From the NCBI GenBank assembly GCA_963817135.1, contig CAWFNG010000014.1:1-64000 (forward strand): a stretch of 64,000 bases of DNA, read 5' to 3'. Positions 8,156 through 15,999 of this stretch are shown piece after piece; the stretch's first letter is position 1; each line of letters opens with the position of its first letter. The notes beneath the pieces are model-generated. The model made no database searches. It was not told the DNA's origin and worked only from the letters and a program-made list of their open reading frames with translations. Source of the DNA: VAZQ01 sp963817135 (GTDB lineage: Bacteria > Pseudomonadota > Alphaproteobacteria > Rhizobiales > Xanthobacteraceae). Both the position numbers and the translations under genes were made by a program.

Positions 8156-8804
8156 ATGGGAAAGGTTTTTATTTTCATCCTGCTCGGAGGTTTTGTCGGG
8201 CCGGATGGCTACGCGGTGTCGCCAGGCATCCTCGTTCTTGCGCACAGGCTGCGCACGCTCGGCGAAGTCAGCACCCACAACTGGTCGGCGCGGGACGATG
8301 TAACGCAGCAGATTGCTGCGTTGAGCCCCAACGACAAGGTCGTCCTCATCGGATATTCCGGCGGCGGATTCGCCATTACGGAGGTAGCCCAGGATCTCGA
8401 CCGCAACCCGCCGCACAAGGTCGACCTCTTGATTGCCTACGACCCCTCGCCGACCTGGAGCGTGAAATCCATCGGCAACAATGTCGCCAGGGCCATCTGC
8501 TACTGCAATGACCTTCCCCTCTTTTTCGGCATGGGAGGCGCAAAGCTGCGCGGCTCGAACGTCGAAACAGTTGTCCATCACCGAACCACACCCGGTAGTG
8601 CAATTCGACGAAAGACTGCACAGAAGGACGATTGCCGAAGTCGAAAAGCTCGCCGCGAAGAACAACGAGAAGCCCGTCGCAAATAACAGGCCGAGTGGCC
8701 GCGTCGAACCTTACCCCGTCCCTGATTATTATTCCGGACGCAGTCATCCGGGCAAAATGCCTTCCGGTCAGACCTCCCAGCCAAGCTTCCGGTCGAGCGA
8801 ATAG
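8156..8804 (+). pseudogene. Small alpha/beta-hydrolase-like protein, +1 frameshift
   Basis: The first part, MGKVFIFILLGGFVGPDGYA, has an exported or membrane-anchored N-terminus and a nucleophile elbow VVLIGYSGGGFAI (Ser near residue 66). Asp in DLLIAYDPSPTW is a possible triad residue. The frame shifts by an extra base, likely in CC 8575-8576. The continuation VITEPHPVVQFDERLHRRTI supplies the expected final His and helix. Restored length is 215 residues. It looks like a lipase/thioesterase-type hydrolase of unknown substrate. Without the repair the protein would lose its presumed catalytic His. Confidence 0.6.
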
Positions 8805-8900
8805 GGCCCGCCGCCACGTAGCGCGCAACCTTACCGGATCGAGGGCGCGCCCTTTCTTCAATGTCGTGCGGATTGCTATAAGAGCACAGGCGAGGCGCCC

Positions 8901-9369
8901 ATGAATGTTCAACTTCCCGTGCACATGGACAAGGCCGCGTTCCTCGATTGGGTTCAGGGCCGCGAGGGACGATTCGAGCTTGCCAACGGACGCACGATCA
9001 TGATGGTCGGTGCGTCGCGTCGTCATGGACTGATCGTCACCAACCTGATGGCGCTGCTGCACGGTCAGCTCGATCCGCGAAAGTGGTCGGTCATTGCCGA
9101 TTTCGGCTTGGACGCTGGCCCCGAAACGCTGCGCTATCCAGATATCCTTGTCGATATTGCCAACGGCAATGGCGGCGATTTTACCGCGAGTGCACCCGCT
9201 CTTGTGATCGAAGTGCTCTCCCCATCAACCGAGCGGATCGACCTTGGAGATAAAGCCGCTGAATATCTACGGCTCCGGCGGGAATGATAAAGTTGTTTAC
9301 ATCAAAGAGCTCCAACTAACACTCCCGCTGGGTGCGGTTTACGCCGGCACGGACGCGGACAGGCGTTAG
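8901..9369 (+). pseudogene. Uma2 family nuclease-like protein, internally deleted
   Basis: The first 128 codons are a good Uma2 (DUF820, PD-(D/E)XK fold) N-terminus: FELANGRTIMMVGASRRHG, the D of RYPDILVD and the E of LVIEVLSPSTE. The frame then ends at EYLRLRRE. A second frame continues from about 9265 as KELQLTLPLGAVYAGTD and stops with TAG at 9367, matching the family C-terminus. About 35-40 residues normally lie between these parts, so there is an internal deletion plus a frame change. Uma2 proteins are often linked to mobile DNA or cyanobacterial-type expansions; function is unproven. Confidence 0.65.
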
Positions 9370-9463
9370 ATGGCGAAGAGCCTCGCATGCGGCTCGGCGC
9401 CACGGGCCGCAAGCCGAGCCCGCAAGCGAGTGTAGAAGGTGAAGGGCTGGCCGGAACAGTTAA

Positions 9464-9548
9464 TGGTGCGGTCGAGAGGACTCGAACCTCCACGGGTCGC
9501 CCCGCTAGCACCTCAAGCTAGTGCGTCTACCAATTCCGCCACGACCGC
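9464..9548 (-). tRNA. tRNA-Leu (anticodon GAG)
   Basis: On the minus strand the acceptor stem GCGGTCG pairs with CGACCGC, followed by A and an encoded CCA (9464-9466). The anticodon arm is CTAGC-TTGAGGT-GCTAG, giving anticodon GAG, which reads CUC/CUU leucine codons. A long class II variable arm (GGGGCGACCCG) and the T loop GGTTCGAGTCC confirm leucine type. The gene is intact at 85 nt including CCA. Confidence 0.95.
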
Positions 9549-9684
9549 AGGGTGAGCGCGGGCCTGTCGCCGCGCAGAAGCGACCGCGCTCGATGTAACA
9601 GTTCAACCCGGGCGGAACAAGGGCGGCGCTGATGCAGGGCGGTGCTGGGGCGGCGGTCGCGACATTGTTCCTATATAATGGGCC

Positions 9685-9756
9685 GTAGCCCGGATGGAGC
9701 GCAGCGCAATCCGGGAACGGTTGCCCCGCATTCCGCTGCGCTGCATGCGGGCTACG
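9685..9756. repeat. Palindromic intergenic repeat (REP-like, family A)
   Basis: This unit starts GTAGCCCGGATGGAGCGCAG and ends CATGCGGGCTACG; the arms are inverted copies that can form a long stem. Closely related copies lie at 59077-59144 and, as a half unit, at 17081-17113. The unit ends 3 bases before the chosen lipB start. Confidence 0.85.
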
Positions 9757-9759
9757 CGG

Positions 9760-10518
9760 ATGGACTTCTCGCGCCAGAGCTTCTCGCACCAGAACTTCTC
9801 GCACCACAACTTTCACTCGACCGCGGCGGCGGTCGAGTGGCGCGCGAGCAATCAGCCGGTCGACTACCAGGCCGCCGTGCGCGCGATGGAAGAGCGCGCC
9901 GCCGCGATTGCCCGTGGCGCGGCGCCGGAACTCGTCTGGCTCCTCGAACATCCGCCGCTCTACACCGCCGGCACCAGTGCGCAAACGCACGGACTGCGCG
10001 AGCCCCGCTTTCCCCTGCATGCAAGCGGACGCGGCGGACAATTGACCTATCACGGGCCGGGGCAGCGGGTCGCCTATCTGATGCTCGACCTCAACGCGCG
10101 CGGGCGCGACGTGCGCCGCTTCGTCGCCGCCGTCGAAGAATGGATCATCCGGGTCATCGTCCGCTTTGACATCATCGGCGAGCGCCGCGCCGGCCGCGTG
10201 GGAGTATGGGTTCGCCGGCCGGACAAGGGTCCGGACCGCGAGGACAAGATTGCAGCTATCGGCATCCGCATCAAACGCTGGGTCACGCTGCATGGGGTCG
10301 CGCTCAACATCGATTGCGATCTCACGCATTACTCCGGCATCGTGCCGTGCGGGATTTCCGAGCCGCGCTACGGCATCACCAGCCTGGCCGACCTGGGACG
10401 GCGCCCGGCCATGGCCAGCGTCGACGACGCGCTGCGGCAGGAATTCGAGCATCTGTTCGGGCGCACGGTCGCCATCGGCATGGCCGACGCGATGATGGTG
10501 GTCAGACCGTCGGGATAA
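9760..10518 (+). CDS. lipB: Octanoyltransferase LipB
   Basis: LipB transfers octanoyl groups from acyl carrier protein to lipoyl domains in the first step of lipoate synthesis. The 252-residue product carries the family motif GGQLTYHGPGQ (about residue 90), the general-base Lys in KIAAIGIRI, and the catalytic Cys in IVPCGI. The ATG at 9760 is chosen because the longer frame would translate the palindromic repeat just upstream; its ribosome-binding site is weak. The N-terminus has an unusual run FSRQSFSHQNFSHHNF encoded by a 15-bp tandem repeat. It is convergent with the acylphosphatase gene and overlaps its 3' end by 17 bases. Confidence 0.93.
   Translation: MDFSRQSFSHQNFSHHNFHSTAAAVEWRASNQPVDYQAAVRAMEERAAAIARGAAPELVWLLEHPPLYTAGTSAQTHGLREPRFPLHASGRGGQLTYHGPGQRVAYLMLDLNARGRDVRRFVAAVEEWIIRVIVRFDIIGERRAGRVGVWVRRPDKGPDREDKIAAIGIRIKRWVTLHGVALNIDCDLTHYSGIVPCGISEPRYGITSLADLGRRPAMASVDDALRQEFEHLFGRTVAIGMADAMMVVRPSG
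9765..9809 (+). repeat. 15-bp tandem repeat x3 inside lipB
   Basis: The units at 9765-9779, 9780-9794 and 9795-9809 all start CTTCTCGC and differ at one to three positions. They encode the repeated F-S-(R/H)-Q-(S/N) segment at the LipB N-terminus, outside the conserved domain. Confidence 0.9.
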
Positions 10519-10799
10519 TCGAGAAGCGCTCCCCTGCCCGGCGGCAATCGAATTCCTCCTGCGCGGCTTCACGCTCGTCGATTGCCTCGACCTCCGAGCC
10601 CGGCGGCCCGCGCCGGCAGGCCGTGATCATTGCCGCAACCGCATCGGCCGCGCCCTGCAAACACCGCTTCGACGCTGCCGTCGCGCCGGTTGCGCACCCA
10701 GCCTTCGACCCCCCGGCGCAAGGCAACGGATTGGGTCCACGCGCGGAAACCGACCGCCTGGACGCGGCCGCGGATGCGGACGTGGCGCATGCTGCTCAT
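10502..10799 (-). pseudogene. acyP: Acylphosphatase, +1 frameshift
   Basis: The N-terminal half contains RHVRIRGRVQAVGFRAWTQS, with the phosphate-binding loop G-R-V-Q-A-V-G-F-R, and continues LRRGVEGWVRNRRDGSVEAV with the catalytic Asn. One extra base in the run of three C at 10653-10655 (GGG on the coding strand) shifts the frame. The remainder reads AADAVAAMITACRRGPPGSEV and ends SIIPTV. Restored length is 98 residues, normal for acylphosphatase, a small cytosolic enzyme hydrolysing carboxyl-phosphate bonds. The ATG overlaps the stop of the upstream cyclotransferase gene (ATGA). Confidence 0.85.
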
Positions 10800-11257
10800 T
10801 TGAGTTCACCGGTTTCCTTTGCCCGAGCGCCGTGCCAGCGCGACGGCGACCAGCGCGCAATGGAGCGGATATACGGCTGCGGTAAATTCCAATCGAGCGC
10901 TGCCTCGATCACCAATTGGATATAGGCTGGGCGAGGAATGCCTTTGCCCCGCCGTCGCGCGAGATAGACCAGCGCGCTGGCATGCCGCTCCCCGCATTGC
11001 ACGGGCAGAAGCCGACTGACATAGAGACCGGAATCGAGGTCTTCATAGGCATTGATAGCCGCCACGTCGCGCGCGCTCAGCTGCCACAAGACCCCATGCA
11101 CGCGCGCACCTTTCTGTCGCACAATCGAGGCAAGGCCATCGCTGTTGATGATGAAGCGCCAATCGGAAAGCGCAGCAAGACCAACCGCGCGCGCGTGCGG
11201 GCAGCGCGCCGCCATGAGCGGCCGGCTCATATTGGACCCATACGCAAAGTGCAGCAT
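10796..11257 (-). CDS. Gamma-glutamylcyclotransferase family protein
   Basis: The 153-residue protein opens MLHFAYGSNMSRPLMAARCP. The Y-G-S-N-M motif lines the substrate pocket of the AIG2/GGCT fold, and A-R-V-H-G-V-L-W-Q-L and N-A-Y-E-D-L-D (with the expected acidic residue) follow. Family members release 5-oxoproline from gamma-glutamyl peptides; substrate choice is unknown here. The stop codon overlaps the start of the acylphosphatase gene, so both are probably translated together. A pyroglutamyl-peptidase gene elsewhere in the window (26446-27072) acts in the same metabolic area, but a link is only inference. Confidence 0.85.
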   Translation of the reverse strand: MLHFAYGSNMSRPLMAARCPHARAVGLAALSDWRFIINSDGLASIVRQKGARVHGVLWQLSARDVAAINAYEDLDSGLYVSRLLPVQCGERHASALVYLARRRGKGIPRPAYIQLVIEAALDWNLPQPYIRSIARWSPSRWHGARAKETGELK

Positions 11258-11269
11258 CGTTCCGTGCGA

Positions 11270-11776
11270 TTATGTCGAAGGGTTCGCCTGCTCTTTCACG
11301 CTCGCTCGCCTGGCGAGCCAAAACGAGAACCCGAGTGCAATCAACACCGGCAGCAGAACGAGCAGCAGAATTCCCATGGCGACATAAGCGAAAAGTCCGG
11401 GTTCGGGATCGCTGGCGAAGCTCGCCAGCATTGCAAGCAATTCATTGCCGCCGACCGCACCCTCGCCGTTCACCGGTGTGCTCACCAGCACCAAGAGAAA
11501 GAGGCACATGGCCAGGCAATAGAGCACGGCGACTGCAATTGCCGGCGCAATCGCCAGCCCGGCATCGCGCAGGCGCTTGGCGTGAAGGCAAAACCAGCAC
11601 CAGACAATGACGCCTTGCGCCGTAGCAAACAGGAAAATCGCCAGGCTCGGCGGCAGGCGCGAGGACAATACCATGAGCGAAAGGCATCCCAAGGCAAACA
11701 CGACGGCCACGCCGATAACGAATGGGGGCGCGGCGAGCCGGCCGGAGGGCAGGAAAAACAGGGCGATTGGGCGCAT
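11270..11776 (-). CDS. DUF805 family membrane protein
   Basis: The 168-residue protein has four predicted membrane helices (about residues 17-38, 43-63, 74-100 and 128-153). The DUF805 signature H-A-K-R-L-R-D-A-G lies between helices two and three. The function of this family is unknown. It sits between the pccA-like gene and the cyclotransferase gene on the same strand with gaps of 30 and 12 bases, so it may belong to one transcription unit, though without obvious functional relation. Confidence 0.8.
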   Translation of the reverse strand: MRPIALFFLPSGRLAAPPFVIGVAVVFALGCLSLMVLSSRLPPSLAIFLFATAQGVIVWCWFCLHAKRLRDAGLAIAPAIAVAVLYCLAMCLFLLVLVSTPVNGEGAVGGNELLAMLASFASDPEPGLFAYVAMGILLLVLLPVLIALGFSFWLARRASVKEQANPST

Positions 11777-11806
11777 GCCGACGAGAGCCTCGTCAAATTC
11801 ACCGCA

Positions 11807-13879
11807 CTAGGCGAATTCCAAAATGACCGCGTCGACGGGCAGGCTGTCGCCCTTCTTCACATGGATCTTCTTGACCACCGCGTCGCGGTCGGCACGCAAG
11901 ACATTCTCCATCTTCATTGCTTCCACTACGGCCAGCGTTTCGCCGGTCTTGACTTCCTGCCCTTCCGCCACGGCGATGGAGACGATGAGGCCCGGCATGG
12001 GACAGCGCAGCGCCTTTCCGGCATCCATGCTTTCTTTGACCGGCATCAGCCGCGCGGCGGCCGCCTCGCGCTCGGTATAGACGTATGCACGCGTCTCGCA
12101 GCCGTGATGCAGCAGATCAAAGCCATTGAGCACCGGCCTCACCTGCACGCGTATCGACTTGCCGTCGTAGCTCCCGGACCACAACAGGTCGCCGGCTTTC
12201 CACGCCGACGACAGAACATGGCGTTTCCCTGATCCGCCTTCCAGAAAGCGCACGTGCAGCGTCGCAGGCGTGCTTTCTATAGCGCCCGTCTTACCGCGCT
12301 TTGCTTTGTCTTCATTGTCGTCGCTTGCTTCGGCGCCGACGATTTCGAGCTGCAGCTCACGGTCGTCGAGCCGTACCACCCGCTTGCGTTCACGCGTCAC
12401 CGTCCGCGCGAATTCCTGACCGGAAATGCGCCGTTTTCGCTCGCCCAGCACATGATCCACGGCTGCGGCGACGGCGGCCAGGACGCGCGCGGTTTCGGCC
12501 GGCGGTTTGCGCGGGTGAAACCCGGCGGGGAACTCCTCCTGCAGGAAAGACGTGGACAGCTGTCCGGTCTGCCAGCGCTTGTGCTGCATGAGCGTGGAGA
12601 GAAATGGAATGTTGTGGCGAATGCCATCGATCGCAAACGCATCCAGCGCATCGACTTGCGCGGCGACAGCTTCATCGCGGGCCGGCGCATGGGTGATGAG
12701 CTTTGCCACCAGGGGATCGTAGTAGATCGAGATCTCGTCCCCTTCCTCCACGCCGGAATCGATGCGCACCGTGACGCCGGCGATCATGCCCTGCAGCGGC
12801 GGCCGGTAGCGCACCAGGCGACCGACCGAAGGGAGGAAATTGCGCGCGGGATCTTCGGCATAGACCCGTGTCTCTATCGACCAGCCAGAAAGCGCAACCG
12901 CCTTCTGCCGAATGCCGAGCTTCTCATCGGCGGCAATGCGAATCATCTGCTCGACCAGATCGATGCCGGTGACCAGCTCGGTCACGGGATGCTCGACCTG
13001 CAGCCGCGTATTCATTTCAAGGAAATAGAAGCTCTTGTCCTGGGCGACGACGAACTCGACGGTTCCAGCAGAGTCGTAACCCACCGCCTTCGCCAGCGCG
13101 ACCGCCTGGGCTCCCATTCGCTGGCGGGTCGCAGCATCAATGAGAGAACTCGGCAATTCTTCGACAACTTTCTGATTGCGGCGTTGAATGGAGCATTCGC
13201 GTTCGCCGAGGTGAATAATGTTGCCGTGCTTGTCGCCGAGCACCTGAATCTCGATGTGACGCGGGTCGACGATGAATTTCTCGATGAAAACCCGTTCGTC
13301 GCCGAACGAGGATTTTGCTTCCGAGGTCGCACGCGCAAAACCTGCAGCGATCTCCGCGGGCGAGTTCGCAATGCGCATGCCTTTGCCGCCTCCGCCCGCG
13401 GACGCCTTTATCATGACCGGATAACCGATCTTCTCCGCCACCCTGAGCGCGTGATCGGCATCGGCGATTTCGCCGAGATGCCCCGGTACCGTTGAAACCT
13501 TTGCGGCGGCCGCGGCTTTCTTGCTTTGGATTTTGTCGCCCATGACGGCGAGAGCGCGCGGGTTTGGGCCGATGAAGGTAATGCCGGCCTGCAGCAATGC
13601 CTCGGCAAAAGCTTGCTGTTCTGAAAGAAAGCCATAGCCTGGATGCACCGCCTCGGCACCCGTGCTCCTGCATGCCGCGACGATGTTGTCGATGACCAGA
13701 TAACTTTGCGATGCAGGCGGGGGCCCGATCAGCACCGCGTGATCGGCCATCGCGACATGCAGGGCATCATGGTCCGCTTCGGAATAGACCGCGACGGTCT
13801 CAATGCCTAAGCGGCGTGCGGTCCTGATGATGCGGCAGGCAATCTCGCCGCGATTTGCGATCAGAATACGCTTGAACAT
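11807..13879 (-). CDS. pccA: Acetyl/propionyl-CoA carboxylase biotin-containing alpha subunit
   Basis: The 690-residue protein has the full alpha-subunit layout. The biotin carboxylase N-domain is MFKRILIANRGEIACRII. The ATP-grasp domain has KASAGGGGKGMRIA (about 163-176) and the EMNTRLQVEHPVTE catalytic loop (about 288-301). A linker is followed by a C-terminal biotinyl domain with EAMKMENVL (about 652-660, Lys carries biotin). It carboxylates biotin for transfer to propionyl- or acetyl-CoA in the methylmalonyl pathway or a related acyl-CoA pathway. No beta subunit gene is in the window; a MeaB gene of the same pathway lies about 14 kb away. Confidence 0.92.
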   Translation of the reverse strand: MFKRILIANRGEIACRIIRTARRLGIETVAVYSEADHDALHVAMADHAVLIGPPPASQSYLVIDNIVAACRSTGAEAVHPGYGFLSEQQAFAEALLQAGITFIGPNPRALAVMGDKIQSKKAAAAAKVSTVPGHLGEIADADHALRVAEKIGYPVMIKASAGGGGKGMRIANSPAEIAAGFARATSEAKSSFGDERVFIEKFIVDPRHIEIQVLGDKHGNIIHLGERECSIQRRNQKVVEELPSSLIDAATRQRMGAQAVALAKAVGYDSAGTVEFVVAQDKSFYFLEMNTRLQVEHPVTELVTGIDLVEQMIRIAADEKLGIRQKAVALSGWSIETRVYAEDPARNFLPSVGRLVRYRPPLQGMIAGVTVRIDSGVEEGDEISIYYDPLVAKLITHAPARDEAVAAQVDALDAFAIDGIRHNIPFLSTLMQHKRWQTGQLSTSFLQEEFPAGFHPRKPPAETARVLAAVAAAVDHVLGERKRRISGQEFARTVTRERKRVVRLDDRELQLEIVGAEASDDNEDKAKRGKTGAIESTPATLHVRFLEGGSGKRHVLSSAWKAGDLLWSGSYDGKSIRVQVRPVLNGFDLLHHGCETRAYVYTEREAAAARLMPVKESMDAGKALRCPMPGLIVSIAVAEGQEVKTGETLAVVEAMKMENVLRADRDAVVKKIHVKKGDSLPVDAVILEFA

Positions 13880-13980
13880 GCCGCAAATTGCCCCCTTTCA
13901 GGCAAGGCTTTGCGGCGGCGCCGGTGAAAAGTCAATCAGCGCCGGGCGCCACTTCGGGTACACCACTTTGGACGCCCGCT

Positions 13981-14184
13981 TTACATCAGCTTGCGATGCG
14001 ACCCCTCGCGGACGTGGCTCGCAATCCACGCAAGCACGTATCTGTCTACATCCGGAGATTTGCGAATTCGCGCCCATTCGGAGGCGCAAGAGAGCCGCGC
14101 GCGCAAACGCACGACAATGGGCGAGTTCCTTATCGCCCGCAGCAACGCGTGCAGATCGCCAACCGGCGGTAATCGGCACGTCAT
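13981..14184 (-). CDS. Possible small hypothetical protein
   Basis: A 67-codon frame begins MTCRLPPVGDLHALLRAIRN and ends REGSHRKLM. GGAAG lies about 9 bases before the ATG. The middle (W-A-R-I-R-K-S-P-D-V-D-R-Y-V-L-A-W-I) looks protein-like, but no family is recognised, and the frame lies in an otherwise repeat-rich intergenic region. It may be a chance frame or a gene remnant. Confidence 0.3.
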   Translation of the reverse strand: MTCRLPPVGDLHALLRAIRNSPIVVRLRARLSCASEWARIRKSPDVDRYVLAWIASHVREGSHRKLM

Positions 14185-14360
14185 TAGGTTCTTCCTTGTT
14201 TCGTTGCCCCGGCTCTGAGACGAGCCAACAACAACGCGGCTTCACCGGATCGGGTTCCGGCCTTAGAGAGTATTAGTCGCCGATGCCCCGATTCGGGTTC
14301 GAAAAAAAGCCTATGCGGAAAGCGCGGTTGCGTCGCGGCAGGCGTATGTCGAAGTTGCGG

Positions 14361-14404
14361 CATGGTGCAAAAAGCCGCAGAATCCCAAGGGCTTCTTGCA
14401 CCAC
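14361..14404. repeat. Inverted repeat (hairpin)
   Basis: TGGTGCAAAAAGCC is followed by 12 bases and then GGGCTTCTTGCACCA, an imperfect stem of about 14 bp. It is the first of three hairpins between the pccA-like gene and the peroxiredoxin gene; the stretch 14185-14360 shows nothing else I can identify. Confidence 0.6.
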
Positions 14405-14484
14405 GAAATAGTGATTTCGCCATCCAGGGCTGGGTGAACGCGGCGATCTGTCGCCCCGCTCGCATCCGCGAGGGAAGGAGGCGA

Positions 14485-14563
14485 GCGAGTGCCCCGCTTC
14501 CGAAGTTCGTGATACATGGCAGCACCCTCTGGACACGAACTTCGGAAGCAAAGGGGCACTAGC
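14485..14563. repeat. Long inverted repeat (palindromic element)
   Basis: The left arm AGTGCCCCGCTTCCGAAG...TCGTG and the right arm CACGAA...CTTCGGAAGCAAAGGGGCACT are nearly perfect reverse complements of about 27 bases around a 22-base loop. Related sequence (TTCCGAAGTTCG with CACTAG) occurs at 37700-37740, suggesting a dispersed family. Confidence 0.85.
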
Positions 14564-14575
14564 AAGTCTATGATT

Positions 14576-14654
14576 CTAGTGCCGCTTTCGATTTGAAGTT
14601 CCTTCATGAGCTTGCTGCAATCGCTGTAGGAACTTCAAATCGGCGGCACTATAG
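14576..14654. repeat. Second long inverted repeat
   Basis: The arms TAGTGCCGCTTTCGATTTGA...AGTTCCT and AGGAACTTCAAATCGGCGGCACTATA pair over about 25 bases with a loop of roughly 26 bases. Its outer tips (AGTGCC/GGCACT) match those of the preceding element, so the two may be related units placed in tandem, 12 bases apart. Confidence 0.8.
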
Positions 14655-14744
14655 GGAGCACCGGTCCAACTCTGGCGATAATGCGGCGAGCGGCTATAAT
14701 CTAGCCTCATCCCGCATCATGGCCCGCACGTACGGAGGTGAGTG

Positions 14745-15407
14745 ATGGCTCTCGCGATCAACGATACTGCACCCGATTTCGAAGCGCAGACGACGCAAGG
14801 CAAAATCCGTTTCCATGACTGGATTGGCGACAGCTGGGCGGTGCTGTTTTCGCATCCCAAGGACTTCACGCCGATCTGCACCACCGAACTCGGCTACATG
14901 GCCAAGATCAAACCCGAGTTCGACAAGCGTGGCGTCAAGATCATCGGCTTGTCGGTCGATCCGGTCGATCGTCACAGCGAATGGGCGAACGACATCAAGG
15001 AAACTCAGGGCTTTGCCCCGAACTATCCGTTAATTGCCAATTCGGACTTCAACGTTTCCAAGCTTTACGGAATGCTGCCGGCGGCGGTTTCCGGCGATCC
15101 GACTAAGCGCACACCTGCAGACAATCAGACCGTGCGAAACGTATTCGTGATCGCCCCGGACAAGAAAATAAAGCTCATTCTCGTTTACCCGATGACGACT
15201 GGGCGCAATTTCGACGAGGTGTTACGCGTCATCAATTCGCTGCAGCTCACCGCCAAGCACAAGGTGGCGACGCCGGTGAACTGGAAGTCCGGCGAAGACG
15301 TGATCATCGCCGGCTCGGTAAGCGACGAGGACGCCAAGAAACAATATCCGCAAGGCTGGAAGGCGCCGAAACCTTACATCCGGATCGTGCCGCAACCGAA
15401 GGCGTGA
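14745..15407 (+). CDS. 1-Cys peroxiredoxin (Prx6 family)
   Basis: The 220-residue cytosolic peroxidase reduces hydrogen peroxide and organic peroxides. The peroxidatic motif FTPICTTELGYM (the Cys near residue 44) follows SHPKDF. The long C-terminal domain (VNWKSGEDVIIAGSV, QGWKAPKPYIRI) is typical of Prx6-type enzymes rather than AhpC, and no resolving Cys is apparent. The ATG at 14745 is preferred over the in-frame GTG one codon earlier because GGAGG at 14734-14738 is then spaced 6 bases away. It is followed by the remnant of a class III alcohol dehydrogenase gene. Confidence 0.93.
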   Translation: MALAINDTAPDFEAQTTQGKIRFHDWIGDSWAVLFSHPKDFTPICTTELGYMAKIKPEFDKRGVKIIGLSVDPVDRHSEWANDIKETQGFAPNYPLIANSDFNVSKLYGMLPAAVSGDPTKRTPADNQTVRNVFVIAPDKKIKLILVYPMTTGRNFDEVLRVINSLQLTAKHKVATPVNWKSGEDVIIAGSVSDEDAKKQYPQGWKAPKPYIRIVPQPKA

Positions 15408-15488
15408 ACCGCGTTTCTAACGGGCGACGGCAAAGGACGCGGTGAAAGCCGCGTCCTTTTGCATTGTGCCCACAAAGAGGAGTGGCCC

Positions 15489-15993
15489 ATGAAGGTGCGC
15501 GCCTCAGTGGCATTCGAGGCCGGCAAACCGCTCGAGGTGACGCAAGTCGATCTCGACGGACCAAAGGCTGGAGAGGTTCTGATCGAAATAAAGGCGACGG
15601 GGATTTGTCACACCGATGAGTTCACGCGCTGCGGGGCCGATCCGGAAGGCCTCTTCCCCGCCATCCTCGGTCATGAAGGCGCCGGCCTGGTAGTCGACAT
15701 CGGCACCGGCGTGGTTTCGCCAAAGAAAGGAGACCACGTCATTCCGCGTTGCCGGTTCCGGCCAGGAGATTGCAACGCGGCCATTTCAGCTGGTGACCGG
15801 CAGGGTATGGCGCGGCACCGCCTTCGGCGGAGCACGCGGTCGCACCGATGTCCCCAAGATCGTCGACTGGTACATGCAGGGCAAGATCGAGATCGATCCC
15901 ATGATCACCCACGCGATGCCGCTTACCGAGATCAACCGCGCCTTCGATTTGATGCACGAAGGTAAATCGATCCGCAGCGTGGTGATCTACTGA
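15489..15993 (+). pseudogene. Class III alcohol dehydrogenase (S-hydroxymethylglutathione dehydrogenase), internally deleted
   Basis: The N-terminus MKVRASVAFEAGKPLEVTQV, TGICHTDEFTRCGADPEG and ILGHEGAGLVVDIG is that of glutathione-dependent formaldehyde dehydrogenase (FrmA/AdhC) and holds catalytic Zn ligands Cys and His. At about 15751 the sequence jumps, with a frame change, to AGSGQEIATRPFQLVTGRVW and AFGGARGRTDVPKIVDWYM, the family's last 80 residues. Roughly 200 residues are missing, including the structural zinc site and Rossmann fold, so the product cannot bind NAD. The intact family has about 370 residues. AGGAG upstream marks the start. Confidence 0.9.
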
Positions 15994-15999
15994 CTGACG

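Noticed and set aside
9505..10572. 355-codon minus-strand frame over lipB
   Set aside because: It is antisense to clear LipB motifs and runs into the tRNA gene; the translation is low-complexity Arg/Ala/His-rich.
10916..13495. Two plus-strand frames of 438 and 413 codons
   Set aside because: Both are antisense to the cyclotransferase, DUF805 and carboxylase genes, whose protein motifs are unambiguous.
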